Source: a virus. From it: a stretch of DNA of 64,000 nucleotides. The stretch covers positions 124,001-188,000 of the IMG/VR virus record IMGVR_UViG_3300005613_000002, one strand, 5' to 3'. Shown here one piece after another: positions 47,997 through 57,137 of this stretch; the first letter of the stretch is position 1, and the number at the start of each line of letters is the position of its first letter. The position numbers and the translations under genes were made by a program. Below the pieces are notes generated by a model, which made no database searches, was not told the origin of the DNA, and saw only the letters and a list, made by a program, of their open reading frames with translations.

Positions 47997-48905
47997 ATGA
48001 TAAATAAAGAATTTTTACAGGTATTAATTAAAAAAAATGGTAAAGTATTTTATAATGTATTTGCCACATCACACTCTGATTTAATTAATAAATATGTTAC
48101 TTTTGATGATAATATTAATGATTTTTTCAGGGCAACATATAGTCCAAATAATGGGAATAGATTTGATGATGTAGATAATTATCATTTATTTATAAATGAA
48201 CAATATATTCCTGATTGGTTTACCAATGGGAAAAAAGAAGCAATCGAAAAGAAATTAAAATTAATTATCCAATCATTAATTATTAAAGGTCGAAAAAAAT
48301 TATTACTAAATGAGGGTGGTATTTTAGTTAAAAATTCATGTATTGAAGAAGTTAAAAATTCAATTATTTTTGCTGCCTATGATAATTCACACATTAAAAA
48401 TCTCACAAATAATTCTATTGTACATAATTTAAATGATAATTCAGTTGTTGATGATATGTATGATAATACTTGTGTTTATAGTTGTGAAGGATTTTCTATG
48501 ATAAAAAAAATGCATGGATATTCTAGGGTGATTAAAATGAATGAACATTCTAAAGTTTGTGAAATGTTTGAACATTCACGTATTTCCACACTTAGAGGTG
48601 ACGCTAATGTTGAAGAAATGTTTGAAAAATCTAAAGCTAATAGACTCAAACATATGGCTAAAGTTGATGAAATGCATGGTCGTTCAGTTATTGAAGAAAT
48701 GTGGGATTATTCAATTGTTTTAAAAATGTTTGATGAAGCAAGAATTAATACAATGAACCAAGAATCAAAAGTAATTGAAATGTATGGGAATTCTGTAGTT
48801 GAACGAATGTGTGATAACACAACGATTGAAAAGCTGTATGAAAATTCGTTAGTGAAAAAAATTGAAAATATGGCGAAAATTTTAGAAAAACTATTAGATA
48901 AATAA
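47997..48905 (+). CDS. Repeat protein, probable beta-solenoid
   Basis: 302 aa. From about residue 120 it is made of roughly 11-residue repeats of the form S-V--M-- (IKKMHGYSRVIKMNEHSKVC, EMFEHSRISTL), as in pentapeptide-like or beta-solenoid folds. No catalytic motif. May be a surface or host-interaction protein. Starts 13 nt after the preceding gene. Confidence 0.6.
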   Translation: MINKEFLQVLIKKNGKVFYNVFATSHSDLINKYVTFDDNINDFFRATYSPNNGNRFDDVDNYHLFINEQYIPDWFTNGKKEAIEKKLKLIIQSLIIKGRKKLLLNEGGILVKNSCIEEVKNSIIFAAYDNSHIKNLTNNSIVHNLNDNSVVDDMYDNTCVYSCEGFSMIKKMHGYSRVIKMNEHSKVCEMFEHSRISTLRGDANVEEMFEKSKANRLKHMAKVDEMHGRSVIEEMWDYSIVLKMFDEARINTMNQESKVIEMYGNSVVERMCDNTTIEKLYENSLVKKIENMAKILEKLLDK

Positions 48906-48906
48906 A

Positions 48907-50184
48907 ATGGAAAATGTTAAAATTTGTGTTATTGGTTTAGGTTATGTGGGTTTACCATTAGCAACATTATTCGCTGAAAAATATCCAGTTGTTGGGTATG
49001 ATATTAATTCTAAAAGAATTAACCAATTAAAGAAAAAATATGATACCACACTAGAAGTTGATACAAATAAACTTGATTTTGTTTTGGTTGATGAAATACC
49101 AGAACAAAAAGGTTTATATTGTACTTATGATTATTTTGATATTAAATCATCTAATTTCTACATTATTACAGTTCCAACACCAGTTGATGAATTTAATAGA
49201 CCAGATTTAAAACCATTATTAAACGCATCGAAATTAGTTGGTAGCGTTATTAAGAGTGGTGATGTTATTGTTTTTGAATCAACAGTATTTCCATCAGCAA
49301 CAGAAGATTATTGTGTTCCTAAAATTGAAAAAGAATCAGGTCTAAGATATAATATTGATTTTTTTGTTGGTTATAGTCCAGAAAGAGTAAATCCAAGTGA
49401 TAAAGTACATACTATTGATAAAATAATGAAAGTAACATCAGGTTCAACACCAGAAATTGCTGATTATGTTGATAATGTTTATAAATCAATTATAACTGCT
49501 GGTACACATAAAGCTAGTTCGATAAAAGTAGCTGAAGCATCAAAAATAATTGAAAATGCTCAACGTGATGTTAATATTGCATTTATGAATGAAGTTGCTA
49601 AAATATTTAATAGATTAGATATTAATACAAATGATGTATTAAAAGCATCTGGAACAAAATGGAACTTTTTACCATTTAAACAAGGACTTGTTGGTGGACA
49701 TTGCATTGGTGTTGACCCTTATTATCTTACCCAAAAAGCACTAGAACTTGAATACACACCTGAATTAATTCAGGCAAGTAGAAAGATTAACGATAGTATG
49801 GGTAAATATGTTGCTGATGAAGTTATTAGAATGATGATTATTAATGACTTAAAAATAAAAAATTCAAATACTCTAATCCTTGGATTTACATTTAAAGAAA
49901 ATTGCACTGATTTTAGAAATACCAAAGTTGTTGATATTTATAATCAGTTAAAATATTTTGGAATTGATGTCGATATTTATGACCCTTGGGCAAGCCCAAG
50001 TAAAGTATTATCCGAATATAATATTAGATTACTTGATGAAATAACATACACTTATGATGCTATCATTTTAGCTGTAGCACATGATGAATTTAAAAAAATA
50101 AATTTAAATGAACATAGATTAAAAAATACTGTCGTATATGATGTGAAAGGATTTTTTAATGAAGATTATGTACAATATTTATAA
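48907..50184 (+). CDS. UDP-sugar 6-dehydrogenase (WbpA/TviB type)
   Basis: 425 aa, full length. NAD-binding GLGYVGLPLATLFAEKYPVV, middle VFESTVFPSATEDY and GYSPERVNPSD, catalytic GGHCIGVDPYYL with Cys about 264, and C-terminal LGFTFKENCTDFRNTKVVDI. Oxidises a UDP-hexose or UDP-HexNAc to the uronate, a precursor for glycan or DNA/virion glycosylation. Lone sugar gene here, so donor and use are unknown. Confidence 0.88.
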   Translation: MENVKICVIGLGYVGLPLATLFAEKYPVVGYDINSKRINQLKKKYDTTLEVDTNKLDFVLVDEIPEQKGLYCTYDYFDIKSSNFYIITVPTPVDEFNRPDLKPLLNASKLVGSVIKSGDVIVFESTVFPSATEDYCVPKIEKESGLRYNIDFFVGYSPERVNPSDKVHTIDKIMKVTSGSTPEIADYVDNVYKSIITAGTHKASSIKVAEASKIIENAQRDVNIAFMNEVAKIFNRLDINTNDVLKASGTKWNFLPFKQGLVGGHCIGVDPYYLTQKALELEYTPELIQASRKINDSMGKYVADEVIRMMIINDLKIKNSNTLILGFTFKENCTDFRNTKVVDIYNQLKYFGIDVDIYDPWASPSKVLSEYNIRLLDEITYTYDAIILAVAHDEFKKINLNEHRLKNTVVYDVKGFFNEDYVQYL

Positions 50185-50193
50185 ATTAGAATT

Positions 50194-50454
50194 ATGGGAA
50201 AACAATGTTTTACATGCGCCAATAAATTAAGTAAAGAGTTATCTGCTGAAGAAAAGAAAGATATTGAAATTATTAATCTTGCAAATAACAACCCTTATAA
50301 AAGAATTCCAGAAATGATATTTAATTGTAAAGTCAGTGGTGAAAGGATAAATCAAACTGACCCTGCTTGTAATGATTATGAATCAGATAAATTTATGGAA
50401 GATATAAGAGTGGAAATTTCCAAAACTGCTAGAAAATTAAGAAAAGAATTATAG
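50194..50454 (+). CDS. Small Cys-containing protein
   Basis: 86 aa; CFTCANKL start and later NCKVSGERINQTDPACNDYE suggest a four-Cys metal site. Follows the dehydrogenase by 9 nt. Unknown. Confidence 0.6.
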   Translation: MGKQCFTCANKLSKELSAEEKKDIEIINLANNNPYKRIPEMIFNCKVSGERINQTDPACNDYESDKFMEDIRVEISKTARKLRKEL

Positions 50455-50755
50455 TCAATTATCATAGGATTATTATATAGTATATATACTATATAATAAT
50501 CTGTTTCAAAAAGAACTAGAATCTTGTCGCAAATTCATACTATATTTACGACAAGATTTGTCACGATTATACCATAAATTTGTGACAAAAATAATCATTT
50601 TTCTCTTATTCATTACTAAAATAAATATTTTTCATGTAAAGTAAGTTTTTTTCATGAAATATAGGTGCAATCAATTATTTTTTATAAATTATAAGGGTAA
50701 TTAGTTTGATATTAATTTTTTTTAAATTATATTTGTTGTTGATAATATACATAAT
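50455..50755 (+). other. Intergenic region with three consecutive hairpins
   Basis: 50468-50501 is a perfect 34-nt palindrome of A/T with gattatt/aataatc ends; 50521-50557 pairs atcttgtcg/cgacaagat; 50558-50588 pairs ttgtcac/gtgacaa. No ORF. Could be terminator plus regulatory or replication element. Confidence 0.6.
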
Positions 50756-50992
50756 ATGAAAATAATTAACGAAAGTGGATTAGAATTTAATGATATTAGT
50801 TCTGAGGAATATAGAATATATGAATGGGGCGATGGTGAAACTATTAAAATACAAAAACCCACACATTTAAATGTAAGTAAGAGTGGTGGTCATAGAATTT
50901 TTGATGATAATGGGATTTCACATTATATTCCATCTGGTTGGAAACATTTAAGTTGGAAAGCATTTCAAGGAAAACCTAATTTCGTAAAATGA
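50756..50992 (+). CDS. Small protein of unknown function
   Basis: 78 aa, WGDGETIKIQKPTHLNVSKS ... ; overlaps the next gene by 4 nt (ATGA). Unknown. Confidence 0.6.
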   Translation: MKIINESGLEFNDISSEEYRIYEWGDGETIKIQKPTHLNVSKSGGHRIFDDNGISHYIPSGWKHLSWKAFQGKPNFVK

Positions 50993-51537
50993 AAGATTTA
51001 AAAATTATTAAGCTTGGTTATAAAGTGGATTTAAACAAAATCCATGATAGTTATTTCATTACTGAAATAGCAACAATTGCTGAAAATAAAACTGAAGCAA
51101 GATCAATTTTGTTAAATAAAATTAATGAATTAAACCAAGATTTAATATATTACACTGGTGAATCAATTACTCTAAAAAACATTCCACTAATAAGAGCCGA
51201 AGAATATGATAAAGTATTATTTGAGGATTCTGAAATTGTTAGATGGAAAATTCCAATACTAATAGCATCAAGAGAACGTAATAATAAACACGATGAAATA
51301 TTGAATAATTATGATATTGAATTTTGTTATATTATTAAAGATGGATTATATTATAGACCAAAATATGCTGGCTATTGTGATAATATAAAGGATGCTGGTG
51401 TTTATTCTAAGGAAGCTGCTGTGGATTCAGCGAAAAAATGTGAAGACTTAATAATCATTCCTATCGATATTAATGAACATAATAAAATTATTCAAAAAGA
51501 AATAGATAAATTAAAATCTAAAATAATAATAGCTTAA
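50989..51537 (+). CDS. Protein of unknown function
   Basis: 182 aa, alternating helix and beta segments, no motif recognised. Middle gene of a tightly spaced run of short genes (50.8-52.9 kb). Confidence 0.6.
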   Translation: MKDLKIIKLGYKVDLNKIHDSYFITEIATIAENKTEARSILLNKINELNQDLIYYTGESITLKNIPLIRAEEYDKVLFEDSEIVRWKIPILIASRERNNKHDEILNNYDIEFCYIIKDGLYYRPKYAGYCDNIKDAGVYSKEAAVDSAKKCEDLIIIPIDINEHNKIIQKEIDKLKSKIIIA

Positions 51538-51549
51538 TAAATTAACAAA

Positions 51550-51792
51550 ATGAGTAAAATACCAAGTAAAGAAGAAAATCCAAATGGATTACACAAACGA
51601 TATGTTATTGCAAAAACTAATGGTGAACCAGTTGATGAAAATGCTGAATATTTTATCATGAGGCTTGATTTAAATGGTGATGATAAAAAACATATTGCTG
51701 CATGTAGAGATGCTGTCTTAGTATATGCTGATAAAATTAAAGATCATCTACCACAATTATCCAAGGACTTAATTAATAGATATGGGGAATAA
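51550..51792 (+). CDS. Small protein of unknown function
   Basis: 80 aa; SKIPSKEENPNGLHKRYVIA then AEYFIMRLDLNGDDKKHIAA. Similar small proteins appear next to nucleotide metabolism genes in phages; unassigned. Overlaps next gene by 11 nt. Confidence 0.6.
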   Translation: MSKIPSKEENPNGLHKRYVIAKTNGEPVDENAEYFIMRLDLNGDDKKHIAACRDAVLVYADKIKDHLPQLSKDLINRYGE

Positions 51793-52009
51793 TGAAAAAT
51801 TAATTAAGCCACCATTTGGTCTGTTACCTAAATATTATCATGAAAGAAATGTTAAAATAAAAAGATTTTCTGAAATTTGTGATGCTATATCTGATTATTA
51901 TAATAAGGGTTTAAAAATTAATATCAGTTGGGTTGAAGAATATAATGAATTAGTTGGTGAAACGAAACAATATTATGACGAAGAAAGACTTCAAAAAAAA
52001 GATAAATGA
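51782..52009 (+). CDS. Small protein of unknown function
   Basis: 75 aa, helical; its 3' end overlaps the following gene by 35 nt, an unusually long overlap. Confidence 0.55.
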   Translation: MGNNEKLIKPPFGLLPKYYHERNVKIKRFSEICDAISDYYNKGLKINISWVEEYNELVGETKQYYDEERLQKKDK

Positions 52010-52157
52010 TATAATCTTAGCTGAAACACCTGAGATTAAATCTGATTTGATTGATGAATTATATAAAAGAACTGTTACTAATAATGTTAAAACTATTAGT
52101 AGACTTTCACATATGATAACTGAAATAAATCGATTAGCTGGTAAATTTGATGATTAA
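51975..52157 (+). CDS. Small helical protein
   Basis: 60 aa from ATG 51975 (MTKKDFKKKINDIILAETPE). Overlaps both neighbours; unknown. Confidence 0.5.
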   Translation: MTKKDFKKKINDIILAETPEIKSDLIDELYKRTVTNNVKTISRLSHMITEINRLAGKFDD

Positions 52158-52293
52158 ATTAAATGATGATATTAAAATTAAACCACTTGATTGTGAATTA
52201 AGTGATGATATAAAAAACTATTTAAAAATGTTGGAATGGAGCAAAAATGCACTCGCAGCATACACATATTCGTTATTTATGATACCTAAATAA
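52150..52293 (+). CDS. 47-aa protein
   Basis: ATG 52150, TAA 52291-52293 (MIKLNDDIKIKPLDCELSDD ...). Overlaps the previous gene by 8 nt and precedes the next by 2 nt. Unknown. Confidence 0.5.
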   Translation: MIKLNDDIKIKPLDCELSDDIKNYLKMLEWSKNALAAYTYSLFMIPK

Positions 52294-52295
52294 TT

Positions 52296-52535
52296 ATGGG
52301 ACAAAAAAAAACAGTGTTACATAAAATAATTTCAGACTTTAAAGAAATTCATAATAGAGGAATTGTTTTAACCAATAAAGGACTTCTTATGGCATTAGAA
52401 AATTCATTAGAGAATGAACGTCAACAAATAGCTGACGCTTTTGAAGAAGGACAGAAATACGAGAAAAGTGATTCACCATCATTTGATTATCGAACAACTA
52501 AATATATAAACTGGACATATGAAACATACATCTAA
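52296..52535 (+). CDS. Small helical protein
   Basis: 79 aa; ENERQQIADAFEEGQKYEKS resembles the ISTAYEEGQ tail repeated in T4-like small proteins. Unknown. Confidence 0.6.
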   Translation: MGQKKTVLHKIISDFKEIHNRGIVLTNKGLLMALENSLENERQQIADAFEEGQKYEKSDSPSFDYRTTKYINWTYETYI

Positions 52536-52536
52536 G

Positions 52537-52872
52537 ATGAAAAATAATATAAAAGATAGTTTTAGTAAACAATTAAAAGGTAACGAAATTGTTACCGAAG
52601 AAATATTTAAGAAAATAAAAACTAAAGAATATCATAGTGGTAGAAAAGTTAAAATTGGTGATAGAATGTTATTTGCTTTTTTAAATGATGATGTTAATAT
52701 TGAACCAGTTGAATATCTTGATGAACCATTATCAAAAGATATCGAAACTCCTGAAATTAAAATAACATTAATCATTATTCATGAAGATGAAATTGATAAT
52801 TATGTCTTAAATGAAAATAGAAAAATTAGTGGGATTCCAGAGGATGTACCAATTGTATCAATAAAAAAATAA
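52537..52872 (+). CDS. Protein of unknown function
   Basis: 111 aa. ATG 52537 preferred because it lies 1 nt after the previous stop; an in-frame ATG at 52519 is also possible. Charged, no motif. Confidence 0.55.
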   Translation: MKNNIKDSFSKQLKGNEIVTEEIFKKIKTKEYHSGRKVKIGDRMLFAFLNDDVNIEPVEYLDEPLSKDIETPEIKITLIIIHEDEIDNYVLNENRKISGIPEDVPIVSIKK

Positions 52873-52893
52873 TTCAAATTAATAATAAATAAT

Positions 52894-53118
52894 ATGGAAA
52901 AAATAAAAACCTATATCAAACCATTAACAAATGATGAAAGAGATCAAGCAAGAAAAGAACATGGTGGTAATTGCTTTCTTTCAATGAGTAGTAGATTTCA
53001 CTTGATTGATAGTCTAAAAGATTTAAAATTTGGTAAACCAGTAAAGTATCAATCATTAGTTGATGAATTAATAGAACTTGTGAAAACTAGAGAAGAAGAA
53101 GGTGTTCCATTTACTTAA
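52894..53118 (+). CDS. Small protein of unknown function
   Basis: 74 aa (KTYIKPLTNDERDQARKEHG ...). Unknown. Confidence 0.6.
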   Translation: MEKIKTYIKPLTNDERDQARKEHGGNCFLSMSSRFHLIDSLKDLKFGKPVKYQSLVDELIELVKTREEEGVPFT

Positions 53119-53140
53119 AAATAATACCATTTTATATTAA

Positions 53141-53515
53141 ATGAATATGAATAAAAATAAAGTAATATCAATACTTGAGGAACTTGCAGATTGTTCTGAT
53201 TCACAAGATGTTAATGAAAGTGCTAGTTATTATTGTGGTATTCAAGCAGCAATAACTGTGATTAAAAATCATGAAAATATTAAAGAATTACTAACATACG
53301 AAGATTTACCAGAATATGGTAAATTTGTGTTAGTTTCAGGTATCGATCAAAAAACATACGGAATTAGAAGATGGCATGTGTGTGAAATGAATGATCTTGA
53401 AGATGGAATGTGTTTTAAAGAAAAAGGACTATTTCATTGGCTTACCGAAGATGGGACTGAAATAACTGAGGTAACGCATTGGTGTGACACACCTGAACTA
53501 CCAAATAAAAAATAA
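53141..53515 (+). CDS. DUF551-like protein
   Basis: 124 aa. C-terminal half YGKFVLVSGIDQKTYGIRRW, then FHWLTEDGTEITEVTHWCDT has the DUF551 layout (VLV--- ... THW--LPE). The N-terminal half is helical. Function of DUF551 unknown. Start at 53141 or 53147. Confidence 0.65.
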   Translation: MNMNKNKVISILEELADCSDSQDVNESASYYCGIQAAITVIKNHENIKELLTYEDLPEYGKFVLVSGIDQKTYGIRRWHVCEMNDLEDGMCFKEKGLFHWLTEDGTEITEVTHWCDTPELPNKK

Positions 53516-53521
53516 CAACAG

Positions 53522-53833
53522 ATGAAAACAAATAATTATAAAACACCACATATAGCATATCAGAATGTTATATCATTTACTTGTTCTGATGGGTCAATTA
53601 ATTCGTTAATTGAATTTTTAAATAAACTTAGAAGTCTAGGACAAATGGGTAGTAGTAGAGATGTTACTATTGATTGGGATGGTGATGGACGTGATAGAGT
53701 TGAAAATATATCAGTAAATGGTATGTCATTAGATGCATGGGATAAAGAACAAAAAAGATTGAAAAATAATATAATTGATGTGAAAAATGATGATATTATT
53801 GATGAATCTAATGAAACTACCCAAGAAAAATAA
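53522..53833 (+). CDS. Protein of unknown function
   Basis: 103 aa; SLGQMGSSRDVTIDWDGDGR contains a DxDxDG-like calcium loop. Acidic tail. Unknown. Confidence 0.6.
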   Translation: MKTNNYKTPHIAYQNVISFTCSDGSINSLIEFLNKLRSLGQMGSSRDVTIDWDGDGRDRVENISVNGMSLDAWDKEQKRLKNNIIDVKNDDIIDESNETTQEK

Positions 53834-53835
53834 TT

Positions 53836-54063
53836 ATGAAAAAACTATTACTTGATAATGTTGAAATTATTAGAGAGTCAGAACTTAAAGGTGATGAAAT
53901 AATAATTGTAATGAAATTAGGAAAAGCAGTTGGTGTAATTTCTAAAGATAATGATGGTTACTATGGAATGATTGAAAATATGCATTCATATAAAAAGAAA
54001 AGTTTTTCTGAAATAATAATGGATGAAAAATTTAAAAATTGTGAATTTGTTATAAGTGAATAA
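53836..54063 (+). CDS. Small protein of unknown function
   Basis: 75 aa, beta-rich, 2 nt after the previous stop. Unknown. Confidence 0.6.
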   Translation: MKKLLLDNVEIIRESELKGDEIIIVMKLGKAVGVISKDNDGYYGMIENMHSYKKKSFSEIIMDEKFKNCEFVISE

Positions 54064-54071
54064 TATCACAG

Positions 54072-54506
54072 ATGGAAGATAAGAAAATTGAAATATTAAA
54101 AAAAGCTGAAGCATTTATTTGGGGTAAAAGGAAAAATAATGCCGATAATGACCTTCTTGAAGATTTACAGGATTTGAGAGAAGAATTGGAAACTAATACT
54201 GACCCAATAGAATTTACTTTACCTGACATCGAAAAAATTAAAGAATATGCTATTGGTAATTTAGATAAATATCATGATAATTGTCTTTATGGATTAGATT
54301 CAGGGGTAAATAGTTGTTATGAATATATATGTGAACATATTGAAATAAAAAATAAGTTCTTGGCTTGGCTTGATACTGAAATAGAACGAGACACCAAAGA
54401 ATTTGAATATTGTAAAATTGTTGGGAATGCTAGTAAGGGAATTCCATTAGAAAATAAAGTGGAAATATATAAAAAAATTAGAAAACAGTTTTTATTAAAA
54501 AAATAA
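54072..54506 (+). CDS. Helical protein of unknown function
   Basis: 144 aa, mostly charged helices (KILKKAEAFIWGKRKNNADN). Unknown. Confidence 0.6.
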   Translation: MEDKKIEILKKAEAFIWGKRKNNADNDLLEDLQDLREELETNTDPIEFTLPDIEKIKEYAIGNLDKYHDNCLYGLDSGVNSCYEYICEHIEIKNKFLAWLDTEIERDTKEFEYCKIVGNASKGIPLENKVEIYKKIRKQFLLKK

Positions 54507-54509
54507 ATT

Positions 54510-54704
54510 ATGAGTACAAAAAATATTGAATTAAAAGATGTAACTATAATGCCAAAAAATGGTGATATTGGTATGTCATTAGAAGCAGAAGTTTTATTAC
54601 ATAGGCATGATGTGGATGGTAGTCAAATTATAGTATTAAAAACACCAAGAAGGGAAAGTATTGATAAGTTTATTTCTGATGAAATGACTGGGAAAATTAA
54701 ATAA
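54510..54704 (+). CDS. Small protein of unknown function
   Basis: 64 aa; LKDVTIMPKNGDIGMSLEAE is beta-like. Unknown. Confidence 0.6.
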   Translation: MSTKNIELKDVTIMPKNGDIGMSLEAEVLLHRHDVDGSQIIVLKTPRRESIDKFISDEMTGKIK

Positions 54705-54727
54705 GTAAGTCTGTTCATTTATTTTTA

Positions 54728-55057
54728 ATGTTCATGTATAATGAACAGACAATATTTGTGAACATTAAAACAATAATTATGGTAAATGTTGAAGGTATTG
54801 TTAAAGTTTTTATTATTGATACGTTAGTGTGTTCAGTTCAATTATTACAATTGAAGAAATACCAAATGGAAAAACATAATTGGAAACTAGAACAATGGGA
54901 AGAATATTTTCAAATATATAAAAACAATTTAAATAATATTGGATTAATTAAAAAGAAAATAGAATGTAAAAACAGTCCGACAGGTAAACATGTTTTTATT
55001 CCTGCTCCAGATAGTTTTGATGAACCATATTGTAAATATTGTCATAAAACAAGTTAA
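54728..55057 (+). CDS. Protein with C-terminal zinc-binding motif
   Basis: 109 aa; C-terminal ECKNSPTGKHVFIPAPDSFD then EPYCKYCHKTS gives C-H-CxxC. Unknown role. Confidence 0.55.
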   Translation: MFMYNEQTIFVNIKTIIMVNVEGIVKVFIIDTLVCSVQLLQLKKYQMEKHNWKLEQWEEYFQIYKNNLNNIGLIKKKIECKNSPTGKHVFIPAPDSFDEPYCKYCHKTS

Positions 55058-55058
55058 A

Positions 55059-55400
55059 ATGAAAAAGTTATTATTATTAATCTTATTACTGATTTCAATA
55101 TCAACATATTCACAAAAAAATGTTGGTTATCTTGTCTCAATAAATATTGATTCAATTTCACATACTAATGTATATAAAATTGATTCTATTGATATAGTTA
55201 ATGAACTTTTTAATCATTATGCTGGAATTGATTTAGATTTATCAAATGTGTTTATTAACGATATTCTCTTTTTTGAATTTAGACATAATCATATTAATTT
55301 TTATTGTGAAAAGAAAAGAATTATATATAAAAAAAATGGAAAAGTTGTATATAGAAAAATCAAAATAAATAAAAAGCAATGGAAAGGCATAAAGAAATAG
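55059..55400 (+). CDS. Exported protein of unknown function
   Basis: 113 aa. MKKLLLLILLLISISTYSQ is a clear signal peptide ending S-Q as common in Flavobacteria. ATG 55059 chosen because it begins this segment, 1 nt after the previous stop. Basic C-terminus overlaps next gene by 22 nt. Confidence 0.65.
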   Translation: MKKLLLLILLLISISTYSQKNVGYLVSINIDSISHTNVYKIDSIDIVNELFNHYAGIDLDLSNVFINDILFFEFRHNHINFYCEKKRIIYKKNGKVVYRKIKINKKQWKGIKK

Positions 55401-55714
55401 GGTACGATTTATGTGATATATATTGGCATAATATTGATGGTTTTAAAAATTTATGGAATAATACAGATATTAAAACTAAAGATAAATGTGTTAATGGTAT
55501 TGGTAAACTTGCTTTAAAACTCTGTAAAAAAGAATATGAGGAAAACGATTATAAAGAAACGTTAAATCTATTGAAAAAACGTGAAGACGAATATAATGAA
55601 ATGGTTATTCATAATATTAGATTGAGGAAACATAGAAATTATTATAGGGTTGCCTCAATAATTCTTTTAATTATTTGTATTATATTAATGATTGGTAATT
55701 CTTGTCAAATGTAA
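55379..55714 (+). CDS. Protein with C-terminal transmembrane anchor
   Basis: 111 aa; helical charged body and a C-terminal helix VASIILLIICIILMIGNSC. Unknown. Confidence 0.6.
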   Translation: MERHKEIGYDLCDIYWHNIDGFKNLWNNTDIKTKDKCVNGIGKLALKLCKKEYEENDYKETLNLLKKREDEYNEMVIHNIRLRKHRNYYRVASIILLIICIILMIGNSCQM

Positions 55715-55726
55715 AAACTATGTATC

Positions 55727-56257
55727 ATGAAAAAAAGTTATAATGAAGTTAATTATTGTGTATACTTAAAAAATGGTGATGATAATTTTACATTACTGAA
55801 AAAATCAATTATATATCAAGAGAAAACCAACACCCCAACTCATGAACCAATTAATGATGTGGAAGTCTTTAATATCTTCACAAAACTATTTCCAATACTT
55901 AATAAAATACCAAAAAACATAATTACCATTCATAAAGCATGGGAAACTTCACATCCATTAAGTCCTGATGAAGAAATACCAACTAATGAATATGATGATA
56001 ATGGTCATAAAATAATAACTAGAAGGTATAATGAATGGCTTAATAAACCAGAAAATAAAAATATTTTAAAAGTGGAAGATCATAAATCATTAATAACAGA
56101 TAAACCATTTCTATTTTATTATACACCTTGGAAATTAGAACCTCATAGATATATATTAATTTATGGGAAAAATGAAGAAGAAGCAAGAATTAAAGGTGTG
56201 AAGATTTTAAATAATACAATTAAACCATCAGATTTAATTTCATGTACACATTTTTGA
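55727..56257 (+). CDS. Protein of unknown function
   Basis: 176 aa; HKAWETSHPLSPDEEIPTNE and PFLFYYTPWKLEPHRYILIY stand out; soluble. Unknown. Confidence 0.6.
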   Translation: MKKSYNEVNYCVYLKNGDDNFTLLKKSIIYQEKTNTPTHEPINDVEVFNIFTKLFPILNKIPKNIITIHKAWETSHPLSPDEEIPTNEYDDNGHKIITRRYNEWLNKPENKNILKVEDHKSLITDKPFLFYYTPWKLEPHRYILIYGKNEEEARIKGVKILNNTIKPSDLISCTHF

Positions 56258-56266
56258 ATGATATAA

Positions 56267-56275
56267 AGTATTTAT
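56267..56275 (+). promoter_or_regulatory. AGTATTTAT late-like motif
   Basis: 25 nt before the 56300 micro-gene. Confidence 0.45.
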
Positions 56276-56299
56276 AAATAATGATAATATAAATTAATC

Positions 56300-56389
56300 A
56301 TGAAAAAGAAAATAAATAATGAAACAACAATATTGATAATATTAATTGTTTCATTATTTATTTTTTGTGTAATATTATTAATGCCTTAA
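56300..56389 (+). CDS. 29-aa single-pass membrane peptide
   Basis: ATG 56300, TAA 56387-56389: MKKKINNETTILIILIVSLF then a hydrophobic end. Positive-inside orientation. Has its own late-like motif; possible lysis-associated or membrane micro-protein. Confidence 0.45.
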   Translation: MKKKINNETTILIILIVSLFIFCVILLMP

Positions 56390-56400
56390 ATCATTCTTAT

Positions 56401-56409
56401 AGTATTTAT
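56401..56409 (+). promoter_or_regulatory. AGTATTTAT late-like motif
   Basis: 11 nt before the 56420 start. Confidence 0.55.
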
Positions 56410-56419
56410 TATTGTGAAA

Positions 56420-56920
56420 ATGAAAAATATAATAAATAACGTCATTACCGAATTCATCAATGAAACCAGACAAGATTATTTGAGATGGAAACGTAAAAAT
56501 GTAACTCTTAGAGGTATTAAAGAACTAGGAAAACATAATGAAGTTTATGGTTCTTTTGGAAAAGGTCTATATACTGTTCCTCTTAGTAATAAAGCAATGG
56601 CTAAAACATATGGGGATGTTTACTTCTTAGTAAATGCAATCCCAAAAAAACCATATGTCGTTCAAGGTATTAATGCTGCTGAAATGTTGAGACAAGGATT
56701 AGTTGATAAATTTTGTAAGAAAAATGGAAAAGACTATGACCCAAGATACTTTGATGCAAACACTACAATGGAAAAAGAAATGCAAGATAATGGTTATGAT
56801 GGTTTAATCATTAAAGGTCGTGAAATGGTTAACTATAACCCACCTGAAGACGTATTATATTTCGAAAATGAAAGACAATTAGAAAACTATTATAATAGTC
56901 GTGTTGGTTCATTAAATTAA
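56420..56920 (+). CDS. ADP-ribosyltransferase-like protein with capsid-targeting-like N-terminus
   Basis: 166 aa. N-terminal NNVITEFINETRQDYLRW carries the shared I-x-E/I-x-E signal. YGSFGKGLYTVPLSNKAMAK, YGDVYFLVNAIPKKPYVV, NGYDGLIIKGREM and EDVLYFENERQL follow the ART-like fold (strand-turn, YDG-II strand, terminal E). The ATG at 56420 is used; a GTG lies 6 nt upstream. T4 Alt is a packaged ART, giving a functional precedent. Catalytic residues not certain. Confidence 0.6.
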   Translation: MKNIINNVITEFINETRQDYLRWKRKNVTLRGIKELGKHNEVYGSFGKGLYTVPLSNKAMAKTYGDVYFLVNAIPKKPYVVQGINAAEMLRQGLVDKFCKKNGKDYDPRYFDANTTMEKEMQDNGYDGLIIKGREMVNYNPPEDVLYFENERQLENYYNSRVGSLN

Positions 56921-56929
56921 AATTATAAC

Positions 56930-57100
56930 ATGGAACTAAAAATTAGATTTCCAATTTTGGAAACAAAAGAATCCGAAAACTATGCATTAATTCTAAAAGA
57001 TAGTAATAGTAAATATCATTATTTTAATTTTGATGGTACATATGACGGATATTCTCATGAACCAAATATCGATGGAGTAACTGGAACTTGCCTAAACTAA
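56930..57100 (+). CDS. 56-aa protein of unknown function
   Basis: ATG 56930, TAA 57098-57100 (MELKIRFPILETKESENYAL ...). Aromatic, beta-rich. Unknown. Confidence 0.55.
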   Translation: MELKIRFPILETKESENYALILKDSNSKYHYFNFDGTYDGYSHEPNIDGVTGTCLN

Positions 57101-57137
57101 AAATATTATGGAAAATAATAAAATTAATATCTAACTA

